Assembly: GCF_052030545.1 (NCBI RefSeq)
Contig: NZ_JBPDIH010000004.1
Span: 372,001 to 436,000, forward strand
Direction of reading: 5' to 3'
Source: CANMXU01 sp052030545
GTDB lineage: Bacteria > Pseudomonadota > Gammaproteobacteria > Enterobacterales > Alteromonadaceae
Length of the DNA: 64,000 nt
Position numbers and translations under genes: made by a program. Of this stretch, positions 8,293 through 17,175 are shown in pieces. The notes under the pieces were generated by a model. The model saw only the letters and a program-made list of their open reading frames with translations. It searched no databases and had not been told where the DNA came from. The stretch's first letter is position 1. The number at the start of each line of letters is the position of its first letter.

Positions 8293-8557
8293 TAGGGTCT
8301 GTTGATCTTTCGAGGTTAACTTTTGTTCAAAGTAAACGCTTTTTGTTCAAGGCGTGAACTACACGCATGGTTGTTCCATGTAAGTTGTGAACAACGATGA
8401 AGAAATGGCGTTTAGTTGACCCCAAAGGGCTGCGTTTCTAGGCATTTATTCATCATTATTGCGCTTTAATGTGGAATAACCACATAGCAATTGCAATGCT
8501 TTGTCTAAATACCGATAAACTGCTGCAAAAATAAATACGAAAGCTCAACAGTCCCTA
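8293..8557. mobile_element. MITE-like non-coding element with 18-base terminal inverted repeats
   Basis: The left end (8295-8312) is GGGTCTGTTGATCTTTCG. The right end (8538-8555), read on the other strand, is GGGACTGTTGAGCTTTCG, a 16 of 18 match. The 261-base element is flanked on both sides by TA (8293-8294 and 8556-8557), the target duplication expected for IS630/Tc1-mariner elements. It has no credible coding frame. It ends one base from the stop codon of the DUF1289 gene. No transposase is in the window. The rest of the gene-free stretch from 7983 holds only the tRNA-Phe promoter and AT-rich spacer. Confidence 0.68.
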
Positions 8558-8558
8558 G

Positions 8559-8861
8559 TTAAAGCTCAAAATCGCCGAAGTCGAGATCAGAATTATCTTT
8601 TTGTATTTTGGGTTGTGGATCTAACAAGGAAGGTTGTTGAATATTTTCAATAGGCTCAACCACTTTAGGTTTAACACCTTGTTCTTTACGTTTTTTACGT
8701 GCTAAACAGCGCTTGATCACTTTCTGTTTATTATCGGAGTCGAGATTTATCCAAGTTTGTCTTTCGTCTCTGGTTCGAAAGCATCCCATGCAGTAGCCTT
8801 TGTCATCAGACTGACAAACACCGATACATGGGCTGGGAACATCAAAAAACTCTAATTGCAT
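8559..8861 (-). CDS. DUF1289 family protein (predicted Fe-S protein)
   Basis: A 100-residue cytoplasmic protein. The N-terminus 'SPCIGVCQSDDKGYCMGCFRTRDER..W' is the hallmark DUF1289 motif: four cysteines as C-x3-C-x7-C-x2-C, followed by the conserved R and W. The family is predicted to bind an Fe-S cluster and is found near tRNA or respiratory genes; its function is unproven. The C-terminal half is a charged, probably disordered extension ending 'DLDFGDFEL'. The MITE-like element abuts the stop codon and has replaced whatever native 3' region was there. Confidence 0.85.
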   Translation of the reverse strand: MQLEFFDVPSPCIGVCQSDDKGYCMGCFRTRDERQTWINLDSDNKQKVIKRCLARKKRKEQGVKPKVVEPIENIQQPSLLDPQPKIQKDNSDLDFGDFEL

Positions 8862-8873
8862 AAATAAAACTCA

Positions 8874-8910
8874 AAGGCACCTACTTTCAGTATACATGAC
8901 TAGGTGCCTT
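8874..8910 (-). terminator. Probable terminator after the SulP gene
   Basis: A perfect ten-base inverted repeat, AAGGCACCTA and TAGGTGCCTT, with a 17-base loop. On the minus strand it is followed by TTGAGTTTTATTT. It lies 15 bases after the SulP stop codon. Confidence 0.6.
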
Positions 8911-8924
8911 ATTGAATAACTAAC

Positions 8925-10454
8925 TTATGCCAGTTTGTCGGTAGCAATATGGTAATCAGGGTCTTCAATTACATTCACTTCAACCAAATCACCCGCTTTA
9001 GTTAATAACAGCTGACATTCTTTGCTTAAGTGCTTTAAATGAATTTTCTTACCACGAGATAAATAACGTTCAGCAAGTGTATCGATCGCTTCAATGGCAG
9101 AATGGTCGGCCACGCGTGAGTGTTTAAACTCAACTACTACGTCATCACTATCGTTATCCATATCAAACTGATCTAAAAAGCTTGATACTGAACCAAAAAA
9201 TAATGGGCCATTAACTTCATAAATGGTTGAACCGTTTTCATCAACAGTGCGAGTAACCAGCACATGTTTAGCATGTTCCCAAGCAAATACTAGCGCTGAA
9301 ACAATGACACCAACAACCACAGCAACGGCCAAGTCAGTCGCTACAGTAACGCCTGAAACTAAAATAATCACAAAAGCATCAGCCTTTGGTACTTTGCTCA
9401 TAATGCGGAAGCTTGACCATTCAAAGGTACCAATAACCACAATAAACATTACCCCAACAAGTGCTGCCAAAGGAATTTGTTCAATGAGGCCAGAAGCAAA
9501 TAATATAAACGCCAGTAAAGCTAATGCTGCAGTTATACCTGAGGCACGACCACGGCCACCTGAGTTAACGTTAATCATTGATTGTCCGATCATGGCACAA
9601 CCACCCATACCGCCAAAAAAGCCAGTTGCTGTATTTGCAGCACCTTGTGCAATACATTCTTTATTACCACGACCACGAGTACCGGTTAATTCATCGATTA
9701 AGGTCAGGGTTAATAACGATTCAATTAAACCAATCGCCGCTAGTACAACAGCAAATGGTAAGATAATTTTAAAGGTTTCAAAGGTAAACGGCACATCTGG
9801 AATGGCAAATGTTGGCAAGCCACCAGCAATAGAAGCAATATCACCAACGGTTTTGGTATCAATACCTAAAGCGATAACTAATAAAGACACGGCAACAATA
9901 GCCACTAAAGTTGAAGGTACTGCTTTGGTCAGTTTTGGGAAGAAGTGAATAATCGCCATGGTTAATACAATTAAACCTGACATCATCATTAAGGCATTAT
10001 TTTCCATCCACACCATTTCGCCTGCCGCATTTTCAACTTTAAATTGACCAAGCTGAGCAAGGAAAATAACAATCGCCAAGCCATTTACAAAGCCGAGCAT
10101 AACAGGGTGTGGTACGAGTCGAATAAATTTACCCAGTTTAAACACACCTGCCAGTATTTGAATAACCCCAGTTAGCACCACCGTTGCAAACAGGTATTGC
10201 ACCCCGTGAATGGCAACTAAGCTCACCATAACCACCGCCATAGCGCCAGTTGCGCCAGAAATCATACCTGGGCGGCCACCAAAAATAGAGGTAATTAAGC
10301 CAACCATAAAGGCTGCGTATAAACCCACTAAAGGCTCTACTCCAGCAACAAAGGCAAATGCAACTGCTTCAGGTACTAAGGCTAAAGCCACCGTAAGTCC
10401 TGACAGCACATCATTTTTCATATTTGCCACTTTACTGGCATGTAATTCAAACAT
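8925..10454 (-). CDS. SulP-family inorganic anion/dicarboxylate transporter with STAS domain
   Basis: An inner-membrane secondary transporter (SLC26/SulP), 509 residues. The N-terminal part has the sulfate-transporter signature 'DVLSGLTVALALVPEAVAFAFVAGVEPLVGLYAAF', and about ten to twelve hydrophobic segments follow to about residue 390. The C-terminal STAS domain contains 'VVVEFKHSRVADHSAIEAID'. Likely substrates are sulfate, bicarbonate or C4-dicarboxylates (DauA/BicA type); the sequence does not decide. Sulfate handling would fit the sulfatase-rich locus, but nirBD and a tRNA lie between, and no shared regulation is visible. GAGA precedes the ATG. Confidence 0.9.
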   Translation of the reverse strand: MFELHASKVANMKNDVLSGLTVALALVPEAVAFAFVAGVEPLVGLYAAFMVGLITSIFGGRPGMISGATGAMAVVMVSLVAIHGVQYLFATVVLTGVIQILAGVFKLGKFIRLVPHPVMLGFVNGLAIVIFLAQLGQFKVENAAGEMVWMENNALMMMSGLIVLTMAIIHFFPKLTKAVPSTLVAIVAVSLLVIALGIDTKTVGDIASIAGGLPTFAIPDVPFTFETFKIILPFAVVLAAIGLIESLLTLTLIDELTGTRGRGNKECIAQGAANTATGFFGGMGGCAMIGQSMINVNSGGRGRASGITAALALLAFILFASGLIEQIPLAALVGVMFIVVIGTFEWSSFRIMSKVPKADAFVIILVSGVTVATDLAVAVVVGVIVSALVFAWEHAKHVLVTRTVDENGSTIYEVNGPLFFGSVSSFLDQFDMDNDSDDVVVEFKHSRVADHSAIEAIDTLAERYLSRGKKIHLKHLSKECQLLLTKAGDLVEVNVIEDPDYHIATDKLA

Positions 10455-10801
10455 TATTATCTCGCGTTGTTTTTTAGCAGACCAGCTAAGTGTAGGCTAT
10501 TGTGCTAATTATAGATTTTTAACAAGTAAAAGAATGTGACTTGTTATTTAAGGCGCGAAATTCTAGTCAATGGTGTGATAAAAGTCAATAAGCGCTTAAT
10601 ATTCAACCAGCCTAACTTTCTAGTTATTTAATTGATTTTTAAAGATTATTGATAAGGAAGCAGCGTCATACTTTTATTCGCGAGCTAAATATTCAGGCAA
10701 TACGATGTTGCTCTTTTACAGGTGACGTTTAAGACAGGAAAGCAACTCTGCTGAAATTAATAATCTCAGCAGGGTTAACAGGTTGAATCGACGCTTTAAC
10801 G
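10455..10801. other. Intergenic region between sulP and nirD
   Basis: A 347-base gap holding the promoter region of the SulP gene (not resolved) and an inverted repeat, CTCTGCTGA with TCAGCAGGG, at 10744-10777. The latter lies downstream of nirD without a T run and may be a weak terminator. No coding frame, tRNA or repeat was recognised. Confidence 0.4.
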
Positions 10802-11143
10802 CTAAGCCGCTAACTGAATTTTATTGCCTTCAATGCGAACCGGGTATGTTTTTAAACTCACCGTTTCGTCTTCTAAGCACTTACCTGATACTAAATCAAA
10901 ATGTTGTTTATAAAGTGGTGAAGCCACGACGATTTGATCAGATAAACTACCAACAATGCCACGAGAAATAATGTTGGCATCGCTAAACGGACAATAGTTA
11001 TTGACGGCATAAAATTGATCGTCAATATCTTGTCCAATCGCTTTAACTCGGAAGATTGCCACTTGCTCACCGTCAACTAAAGCACAACGGCCCATGTTAG
11101 GTAAAATTTCATCAATACTACAAATATCAGCCCAATTACTCAT
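10802..11143 (-). CDS. nirD: Assimilatory nitrite reductase (NADH) small subunit NirD
   Basis: Partner of NirB in the cytoplasmic siroheme nitrite reductase that makes ammonium from nitrite with NADH. The 113-residue protein has the Rieske-like fold of NirD, including 'YAVNNYCPFSDANIISRGIVGS', 'VASPLYKQHFDLVSGKCLEDE' and 'LKTYPVRIEGNKIQL'. As usual for NirD, the cysteine/histidine cluster ligands of true Rieske proteins are incomplete. It starts 86 bases after nirB with AGGAAAC before the ATG. Confidence 0.93.
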   Translation of the reverse strand: MSNWADICSIDEILPNMGRCALVDGEQVAIFRVKAIGQDIDDQFYAVNNYCPFSDANIISRGIVGSLSDQIVVASPLYKQHFDLVSGKCLEDETVSLKTYPVRIEGNKIQLAA

Positions 11144-11229
11144 GATGTTTCCTATAAATTTTTTCTTTCAAATCTGGTTCATTAAAAACGGGACAAGTTA
11201 AAGCTAAATTTAACTTGTGTTAGTTCAAT

Positions 11230-13758
11230 TTAGCTAACTTCAACTATTTCAATGTTTTTGCTCGCAGGGCGAATTTGGTCACGCTCACGTTCAAACTTAA
11301 CATTGTTATCGGCTTCATCACTGTTAATGAAGTGACTAAAGCGTTTCACTTTTTCGCTGTCTTCAATGGTTGATTTCCATTCACACTGGTAAGTATCAAC
11401 AATGTGTTGCATATCTTTTTCTAATTCAGCGCAAACACCTAGTTTATCTTCGATAATGACCGACTTAAGGTAATCTAAACCGCCTTCCATGTTGTCCATC
11501 CAAACCGAAGTACGTTGTAAACGATCACCGGTGCGCACATAGAACATGAAGAAACGGTCGATGTATTTCAGCAAAGTTTCATCGTCTAAATCAGAGGCGA
11601 ATAAGTCGGCATGGCGTGGCTTCATACCGCCGTTACCACATACATACATGTTCCAACCGTTTTCGGTGGCAATAACACCCACATCTTTACTTTGCGCTTC
11701 AGCACATTCACGCGTACAACCTGAAACGGCCATTTTTAATTTATGCGGCGAGCGTAAACCTTTGTAGCGATTTTCAAGGATCAGCGACATGCCCATTGAG
11801 TCTTGTACGCCGTAACGACACCAAGTAGAGCCCACACATGATTTAACGGTACGTAGTGATTTACCGTATGCGTGACCTGTTTCAAAGCCAGCATCAATCA
11901 ATTGCTTCCAAATGGCAGGTAACTGCTCTGAACGTGCGCCGAACAAATCGATACGTTGACCACCAGTAATTTTGGTGTAAAGGTCGTATTCTTTAGCAAC
12001 TTCACCTAATACGATAAGTTTTTCAGGGGTGATTTCACCACCAGCAACACGAGGTACAACAGAGTAAGTTCCGTCTTTTTGCATGTTACCCATGAAGTAA
12101 TCGTTGGTATCTTGCAGCGATTGTAAATTGTCTTTTAAGATGTAATCGTTCCAACAAGTTGCAAGTAACGAGCCCACGGTTGGTTTACAAATATCACAAC
12201 CTAAACCTTTACCGTGTTTAACAATAAGCTCGTCAAAGCTTCGGATGTTTTCAACACGAATAATGTTGAATAAGTCTTGTCTGGTATAAGCGAAATGCTC
12301 ACAAAGATCGGTATTAACTTCTACGCCAAGTTTTTCTAATTCACTATTTAGTACTTGTGTAACTAACGCTGCACAACCACCACAACCTGTCGCGGCTTTG
12401 GTCGTGTCTTTAATCTCGCTCATACAGGTTGCGCCATCAGCAACTGCGCTAACAATATCGCCTTTAGATACATTTAAACAAGAACAAAGCTGGGCGGTAT
12501 CAGGAAGTGCATCAACCCCAAGGCCTGTCGCTTCACCGTCGGTATGCGGTAAAATCATGCCTTCTGGCTCAGCCGGTAATTCCATTTTATTAAGCATGTA
12601 TTGTAAAAGCGTGCCGTATTCAGCCGCATCACCTATTAATACCGCACCTAATAAATATTTATCGTCTTCACTAACAACTAATTTTTTATAAACTTCTTCA
12701 CGCTCATTCACGTAAGTATAACTGCGACAACCTGGGGTATTACCGTGCGCATCACCAATTGAGGCAACATCTACGCCCATCAGTTTTAATTTGGTGCTCA
12801 TATCTGCGCCAGCAAATTCACTACCACCGGTGGTGGTTAAGTGATCACATGCTGCTTGCGCCATGGCATTACCTGGGGCAATTAAACCAAAAATTTTGTT
12901 ATCCCAAAGGGCAACTTCACCAATAGCATAAATATCTTCGTCTGAGGTTTGACAGTTATTGTTAATGACTACGCCGCCACGTTCACCCATAGCAAGTTCT
13001 GAACTTTTTGCTAATTCATCTCTTGGGCGAATACCAGCAGAGAAAACAATCATATCAATTTCAAGTTCTTCACCGTCAGCAAAACACATTTTGTGAACAG
13101 CGCCTTCGCCATCAATAATTTGCTGGGTATTTTTTTGGGTATGAACAGCAACGCCTAAATCTTCAATTTTATTGCGCAGCATTTTTCCGCCGCCATCATC
13201 TACTTGAACCGCCATTAAGCGCGGCGCAAATTCAACCACGTGAGTTTGCACACCTAAATCTTTTAATGCTTTTGCTGCTTCTAAACCTAATAAACCACCA
13301 CCGATAACAGCACCTGATTTAGCTTTTTCTGACGCGGCGGTCATGGCTTCTAAATCTTCAATGGTGCGATAAACAAAAACGTTATCACGATCATGTCCTG
13401 ATACTGGCGGTACAAACGGATAAGAACCGGTTGCTAGAATAATTTTATCGTAAGCAACTTCAACACCCTTTTCAGAAGTTACTGTTTTTTTACTACGGTC
13501 AATCGCTACCACTTTATCGTGGGTATGAAGTACAAAGCCATTTTCTTCATAAAAGCCAGGTTTGACCATGTTGATATCTTCTGCATCGCGATTTTCAAAC
13601 CATGCCGTTAAATGTACACGGTCGTATGCAGGTCTAGGCTCTTCGCCAAACACGACTACGTTATAGTTGTCAGCTTTGCCACTTGCTACTAAAAACTCTA
13701 AAAAGTTATGGCCTACAGGGCCATTTCCAATGACAACGATATTACTTACTGTGCTCAT
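11230..13758 (-). CDS. nirB: Assimilatory nitrite reductase (NADH) large subunit NirB
   Basis: The catalytic subunit of cytoplasmic NADH-nitrite reductase, about 842 residues. The N-terminal FAD/NAD domain begins 'IVVIGNGPVGHNFLEFL'; a second Rossmann motif is 'GAVIGGGLLGLEAAKAL'. The BFD-like [2Fe-2S] region has 'LCSCLNVSKGDI' and 'TGCGGCAALV'. The C-terminal sulfite/nitrite reductase domain carries the siroheme/[4Fe-4S] ligands 'CVGSTWCRYG' and 'SGCTRECAEAQ'. The ATG at 13758 follows AGGAAATCGC; the 21-residue extension to 13821 is not supported. It forms an operon with nirD. No nitrate transporter or nitrate reductase is adjacent. Confidence 0.95.
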   Translation of the reverse strand: MSTVSNIVVIGNGPVGHNFLEFLVASGKADNYNVVVFGEEPRPAYDRVHLTAWFENRDAEDINMVKPGFYEENGFVLHTHDKVVAIDRSKKTVTSEKGVEVAYDKIILATGSYPFVPPVSGHDRDNVFVYRTIEDLEAMTAASEKAKSGAVIGGGLLGLEAAKALKDLGVQTHVVEFAPRLMAVQVDDGGGKMLRNKIEDLGVAVHTQKNTQQIIDGEGAVHKMCFADGEELEIDMIVFSAGIRPRDELAKSSELAMGERGGVVINNNCQTSDEDIYAIGEVALWDNKIFGLIAPGNAMAQAACDHLTTTGGSEFAGADMSTKLKLMGVDVASIGDAHGNTPGCRSYTYVNEREEVYKKLVVSEDDKYLLGAVLIGDAAEYGTLLQYMLNKMELPAEPEGMILPHTDGEATGLGVDALPDTAQLCSCLNVSKGDIVSAVADGATCMSEIKDTTKAATGCGGCAALVTQVLNSELEKLGVEVNTDLCEHFAYTRQDLFNIIRVENIRSFDELIVKHGKGLGCDICKPTVGSLLATCWNDYILKDNLQSLQDTNDYFMGNMQKDGTYSVVPRVAGGEITPEKLIVLGEVAKEYDLYTKITGGQRIDLFGARSEQLPAIWKQLIDAGFETGHAYGKSLRTVKSCVGSTWCRYGVQDSMGMSLILENRYKGLRSPHKLKMAVSGCTRECAEAQSKDVGVIATENGWNMYVCGNGGMKPRHADLFASDLDDETLLKYIDRFFMFYVRTGDRLQRTSVWMDNMEGGLDYLKSVIIEDKLGVCAELEKDMQHIVDTYQCEWKSTIEDSEKVKRFSHFINSDEADNNVKFERERDQIRPASKNIEIVEVS

Positions 13759-14081
13759 GCGATTTCCTGATACTTTGCTAAATAGGGATAGACGACAAGG
13801 TAACTGCAACCCATGTACCAAGTAGGGATATTATTTTAACCATATGTTAGATAAGGGATTTTTAATTATTCAACTAATTAAAAACAAAGAAAGTTGCATT
13901 ATTGTAGTGCGCATTGTTTGAAATTGGTGCACATATTTCGGCCAGATTTTCGACTAAATGGCTTGAAGATGCACCGCGATAATAAGCACCTTATGGTGAA
14001 AACCATAACGACAAATTTATAAGAAAAAAGCGAGGTAATTGACGAAGATAAGTGTAACAAGTAAATTATTATTTAAATGAT
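13759..14081. other. Intergenic region between nirB and tRNA-Arg
   Basis: A 323-base divergent promoter region. It contains the tRNA-Arg promoter, a small perfect hairpin with a GAAA loop at 13991-14008 (TTATGGT/ACCATAA), and two GGTGCA-type half-sites (13926-13931, 13970-13975) that recall NtrC sites but are badly spaced. No coding frame was recognised. Confidence 0.4.
14039..14067 (+). promoter_or_regulatory. Probable sigma-70 promoter of tRNA-Arg
   Basis: TTGACG (14039-14044), a 17-base spacer and TAAATT (14062-14067), ending 14 bases before the tRNA. The -35 box is strong and the -10 box is weak. Confidence 0.5.
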
Positions 14082-14158
14082 GCTCCGGTAGCTCAGCTGG
14101 ATAGAGCAACCGCCTCCTAAGCGGTAGGTCACAGGTTCGACTCCTGTTCGGAGCGCCA
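14082..14158 (+). tRNA. tRNA-Arg (CCT)
   Basis: 77 bases with encoded CCA. The acceptor is GCTCCGG/TCGGAGC with a terminal G-U pair and discriminator G. The anticodon stem-loop ACCGC-CTCCTAA-GCGGT gives anticodon CCT, which reads AGG. The T-arm contains GGTTCGACTCC. Its 3' end borders the polysaccharide locus that starts at 14214. Confidence 0.96.
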
Positions 14159-14213
14159 ATTACCTATTGGCGCATACTCGCTTCTCTTTTAAATTATCAA
14201 TCGCGACGACAAA

Positions 14214-15374
14214 CTAGCGCTTGATGGTGAAGTCAAAAATAGTGGTTGATAAATATTCTTGATTGGGTTTTAGCAAATAAGTGGGAAATGTAGACATGGC
14301 AGGCGCATTGGGTAACTGACCAGTTTCAATGCAAATTCCTTGGTATTTTTGATATGCAACGCCCCTTTTGCCAATCACTGTTTCATTTAAATAATTAGCA
14401 CTGTAAATTTGTGCGCCGCTTTCTGTCGAACTGATCGTTAACTTCCGCCCAGAGTTTGCTTCAAATAATTGTGCAATGTTAGTCAATTCACCTCGCGATT
14501 TTTGTACGACATAGTAGTGATCATAGCCTTTACCAATCGTTAATTGAGGGTGTGTTTTAGCAAGGTTGCTAGCTATTTTTGTTGGCTGGGAAAAGTCAAA
14601 CGCCGTAGTATTTACCGGTATAAAATTTCCGGTTGGAATCGACTGATTATCCAGTTCAACAATTTCTTGACTGTAAATGGTTAACTCATGATCAAGCACT
14701 TGCTTATTATCTTGACCCGATAAATTAAAATAACTGTGCTGGGTTGGATTAAAAATGGTGACTTTATTAGTGTTAGCGCGGTATTGAATTTCAAGCTTGC
14801 CACCTGCCCTAACAATATAACTTACCTTTACCTTTAATTGGCCCGGATATCCAGCTGCCCCATCTGGGCTAGTATAGGTATAATGGATTTTGGCTGCAGT
14901 TTGGCTGACTTCAGTTTCTGCTTGCCAATACACTTTATCAAAGCCTTTTGAACCGCCATGCAGTTGATGCGGCGGACGATTTTGTTCTAATTGAAATAGC
15001 TGCTGACCAATTTTGGCTTTACCTTGCGCTATTCGATTGGCATAACGACCAACGAGCGCGCCAAAGTAACGGTTTTTATGTTCATAGTCGGTAAGCGTGT
15101 CGTAACCTAAAACAACATCAGCGTAAATGCCGTTTTTATCTGGTACTTCAAGATGAGTAATTATGCCACCATAGTTAATGGTTTTCAGCGTAATGCCATG
15201 GGCGGTTAACGTATACTGATCAACTTGTTCGCCGGTTGATAACTGTCCGTATTCACGTACCGTTATTTTAGGAGTGGTTTTTGATTGATAATGACTTTCC
15301 ACTTGTGCTGATACGTTGGCAACCAAAACTAGCGGTAAAACCAACAACATAATTGAACAATTGATTAAAGACAT
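14214..15374 (-). CDS. galM: Secreted aldose 1-epimerase (galactose mutarotase)
   Basis: Interconverts alpha and beta anomers of galactose or related sugars. The 386-residue protein has a signal peptide ('IMLLVLPLVLVANVSA'), so it probably works in the periplasm, unlike cytoplasmic GalM. The fold's motifs are present: 'TINYGGIITHLEVPDKNG', 'DVVLGYDTLTDYE', 'YFGALVGRYANRIAQGKA', 'LHGGSKGFDKVYW' (catalytic-type His) and 'NPTQHSYFNLSG', with 'GICIETGQLPNAP' supplying the catalytic Glu. It follows a sulfatase gene by 61 bases, a gap holding a hairpin. It would mutarotate galactose released by GH110 and GH2 enzymes before uptake. Confidence 0.92.
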   Translation of the reverse strand: MSLINCSIMLLVLPLVLVANVSAQVESHYQSKTTPKITVREYGQLSTGEQVDQYTLTAHGITLKTINYGGIITHLEVPDKNGIYADVVLGYDTLTDYEHKNRYFGALVGRYANRIAQGKAKIGQQLFQLEQNRPPHQLHGGSKGFDKVYWQAETEVSQTAAKIHYTYTSPDGAAGYPGQLKVKVSYIVRAGGKLEIQYRANTNKVTIFNPTQHSYFNLSGQDNKQVLDHELTIYSQEIVELDNQSIPTGNFIPVNTTAFDFSQPTKIASNLAKTHPQLTIGKGYDHYYVVQKSRGELTNIAQLFEANSGRKLTISSTESGAQIYSANYLNETVIGKRGVAYQKYQGICIETGQLPNAPAMSTFPTYLLKPNQEYLSTTIFDFTIKR

Positions 15375-15397
15375 AGTAGACTTTTTACTGATTGAAT

Positions 15398-15426
15398 TTG
15401 CCTACCTATATTTGACAGGTAGGCAA
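15398..15426 (-). other. Intergenic hairpin between sulfatase and galM
   Basis: A perfect ten-base inverted repeat, TTGCCTACCT/AGGTAGGCAA, with a nine-base loop and no T run. It is likely an RNA-stabilising or partly attenuating hairpin inside the operon. Confidence 0.5.
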
Positions 15427-15435
15427 CTTAAGGTT

Positions 15436-16983
15436 TTATTTTGCTTTAATTTCGTCAAGCGCTGCTTGTAAGCGCGCGACAACGTCGGGGTGTTCGTTAG
15501 CAACATTAACACGTTCTTTTTGATCGTTTTCAAGATCAAAAAGCTGTGCTGTTGTCATTAAACCATTTTCGATTGCTGTTTTATTCGCTAACCAGTCTGG
15601 CGTTGTACCGTTAAACGGTTCTACATATTTCCATTTACCACTGCGTAACGATAACGTGAACGACTCTTCCAACATTTGATCTCGGCCATCAGCCTGACTG
15701 TCTAATAATGCTGGTAATAAGTTTTCACTGTCTTTAGCTTCACCTTGGGCTAATTCAGCGCCCACTAATTCAGCCAATGAGCGATAAAAATCAATATGGC
15801 TGATCAGCGCATCGCTATCACCTTTATTTGTCATACCATTAGGGTAAGTAACGATCATTGGCACACGTGTTCCGGCTTCATAAGCACTGTACTTGCCACC
15901 TCGGAAACCACCGGCAGGATCGTGCGAGCCTTTTAACTCTTCCGCTTGGTCAGCATAACCATCGTCCATCACTGGCCCGTTATCGCTTGAAAATAAAATA
16001 ATAGTGTTGTCGTACACACCTTGTTTTTTCAACTCAGCAACGATTTGTCCTGTCATCCAATCCATTTGTAAAATAGCGTCGCCTCGTGGTCCCATGCCTG
16101 ACTTCCCGGCAAACATTTCATTTGGTACGCGAGGTACATGAATGTCATGGAATGGAAAGAACAACATGAAAGGTTGGTCTTTATTGTCTTGAATAAATGT
16201 TTTAGCTTTATCCGTAAATACAAAAGGAAAATCTTCATCTTTCCATTCTGCCGCTTTACCACCAGCCATATAACCAATACGCGAAATGCCATTTACGATA
16301 GTAGCGCTATGTTGTAAATCAGCACCTTGTTTTAATAGTTCAGGGCTTTCAGTGCCTATTGGGCGATCACCAATTGGTTTTGTATAATCAACCGTAATAG
16401 GATCGTTTGGATCTAAATTAACCACATGATGATTTTCTAAATATACCGTAGGAACACGGTCACCCGTTGCCGGCAATAAAAAGCTGTAATCAAAACCCAG
16501 TTCAATTGGCCCTGGTTTTACTGCTTTATTCCAATCAACAAAACCGTCACCTAAGCCCAAATGCCACTTACCCACTACCGCAGTTTTATAACCGGCCTGT
16601 TGAAGCATTTTTGGCAATGTCGGTTTGGTGTGGTCAATAATTAACGGCGCATCACCAGGTAAAATAGCGGCGTTATTTCGAAAGGCCCATTGTCCAGTTA
16701 ACATAGAGTAACGTGATGGTGTGCAAGTTGCCGCTGAGCTGTGCGCATCGGTATAACGAATACCGTCTTTTGCTAAGGCGTCAATATTAGGCGTTGTAGT
16801 TGCGGTCATGCCATAACTACTAACATCACCGTAACCAAGATCATCCACATAAAAAATGACAATATTAGGTTGGTTAGGTTCTGTTAACTCAACAACTGTT
16901 TCCTCAGGCACACCACAAGCACTTAAGCTTAGAGCTGTGGCCACAGGTACTGCACACTTTAACCAGGACAAATTAAACTTCAT
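15436..16983 (-). CDS. Sulfatase (type I, formylglycine), lipoprotein
   Basis: Removes sulfate esters from sugars using a formylglycine made from Cys87 in 'CTPSRYSML'. The metal site includes 'IFYVDDLGYGD', and the later motifs 'VVGKWHLGLGDG', 'HDIHVPRVPNEMF' and 'IILFSSDNGPV' belong to the alkaline phosphatase/sulfatase fold. A lipoprotein signal has its cysteine at residue 23 ('LSACG'), so the enzyme is membrane-anchored. It is a close paralogue of the sulfatase at 24561: the two share the 'DAHSSAATCTPSRYS' block and 'GFDYSFLLPATGDRVP.VYLENHHVVNL'. It stands before galM. The sulfate position it removes cannot be told from the sequence. Confidence 0.93.
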   Translation of the reverse strand: MKFNLSWLKCAVPVATALSLSACGVPEETVVELTEPNQPNIVIFYVDDLGYGDVSSYGMTATTTPNIDALAKDGIRYTDAHSSAATCTPSRYSMLTGQWAFRNNAAILPGDAPLIIDHTKPTLPKMLQQAGYKTAVVGKWHLGLGDGFVDWNKAVKPGPIELGFDYSFLLPATGDRVPTVYLENHHVVNLDPNDPITVDYTKPIGDRPIGTESPELLKQGADLQHSATIVNGISRIGYMAGGKAAEWKDEDFPFVFTDKAKTFIQDNKDQPFMLFFPFHDIHVPRVPNEMFAGKSGMGPRGDAILQMDWMTGQIVAELKKQGVYDNTIILFSSDNGPVMDDGYADQAEELKGSHDPAGGFRGGKYSAYEAGTRVPMIVTYPNGMTNKGDSDALISHIDFYRSLAELVGAELAQGEAKDSENLLPALLDSQADGRDQMLEESFTLSLRSGKWKYVEPFNGTTPDWLANKTAIENGLMTTAQLFDLENDQKERVNVANEHPDVVARLQAALDEIKAK

Positions 16984-17110
16984 AAATATTACTCTTTAAA
17001 AAATTAAGGGATTTTTGTCTTATTTTGACGATAAAGACTTAAACGTATAGATAAAATATAGATATAACTTATTTATCATAATTATCACACCTATTTACTT
17101 TAAATAATAT

Positions 17111-17144
17111 GAAAAAACCAGCCTTAAAACGATTAAGGCCGGTT
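17111..17144 (-). terminator. Terminator after the glycan-binding lipoprotein gene
   Basis: On the minus strand, AACCGGCCTTAA, a short loop, TTAAGGCTGGTT, then TTTTTT. It lies 32 bases after the stop codon and separates the TonB receptor/lipoprotein unit from the sulfatase-galM unit. Confidence 0.8.
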
Positions 17145-17175
17145 GGATTAAAACCAATACTTATTAATATAGGGG

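Noticed and set aside
9223..9948. A 241-codon plus-strand frame opposite the SulP gene
   Set aside because: Composition (Thr/Ala/Pro-rich) is the antisense image of a membrane protein gene, with no ribosome site.
13926..13975. Two GGTGCA/TGCACC half-sites before nirB that recall NtrC or sigma-54 regulation
   Set aside because: The half-sites are too far apart for an NtrC dyad, and no GG-N10-GC promoter fits at the right place.
14130..14160. tRNA-Arg 3' end as a possible attachment site
   Set aside because: I saw no second copy of the GGTTCGACTCCTGTTCGG region at the right end of the locus and no integrase in the window, so no att site is called.
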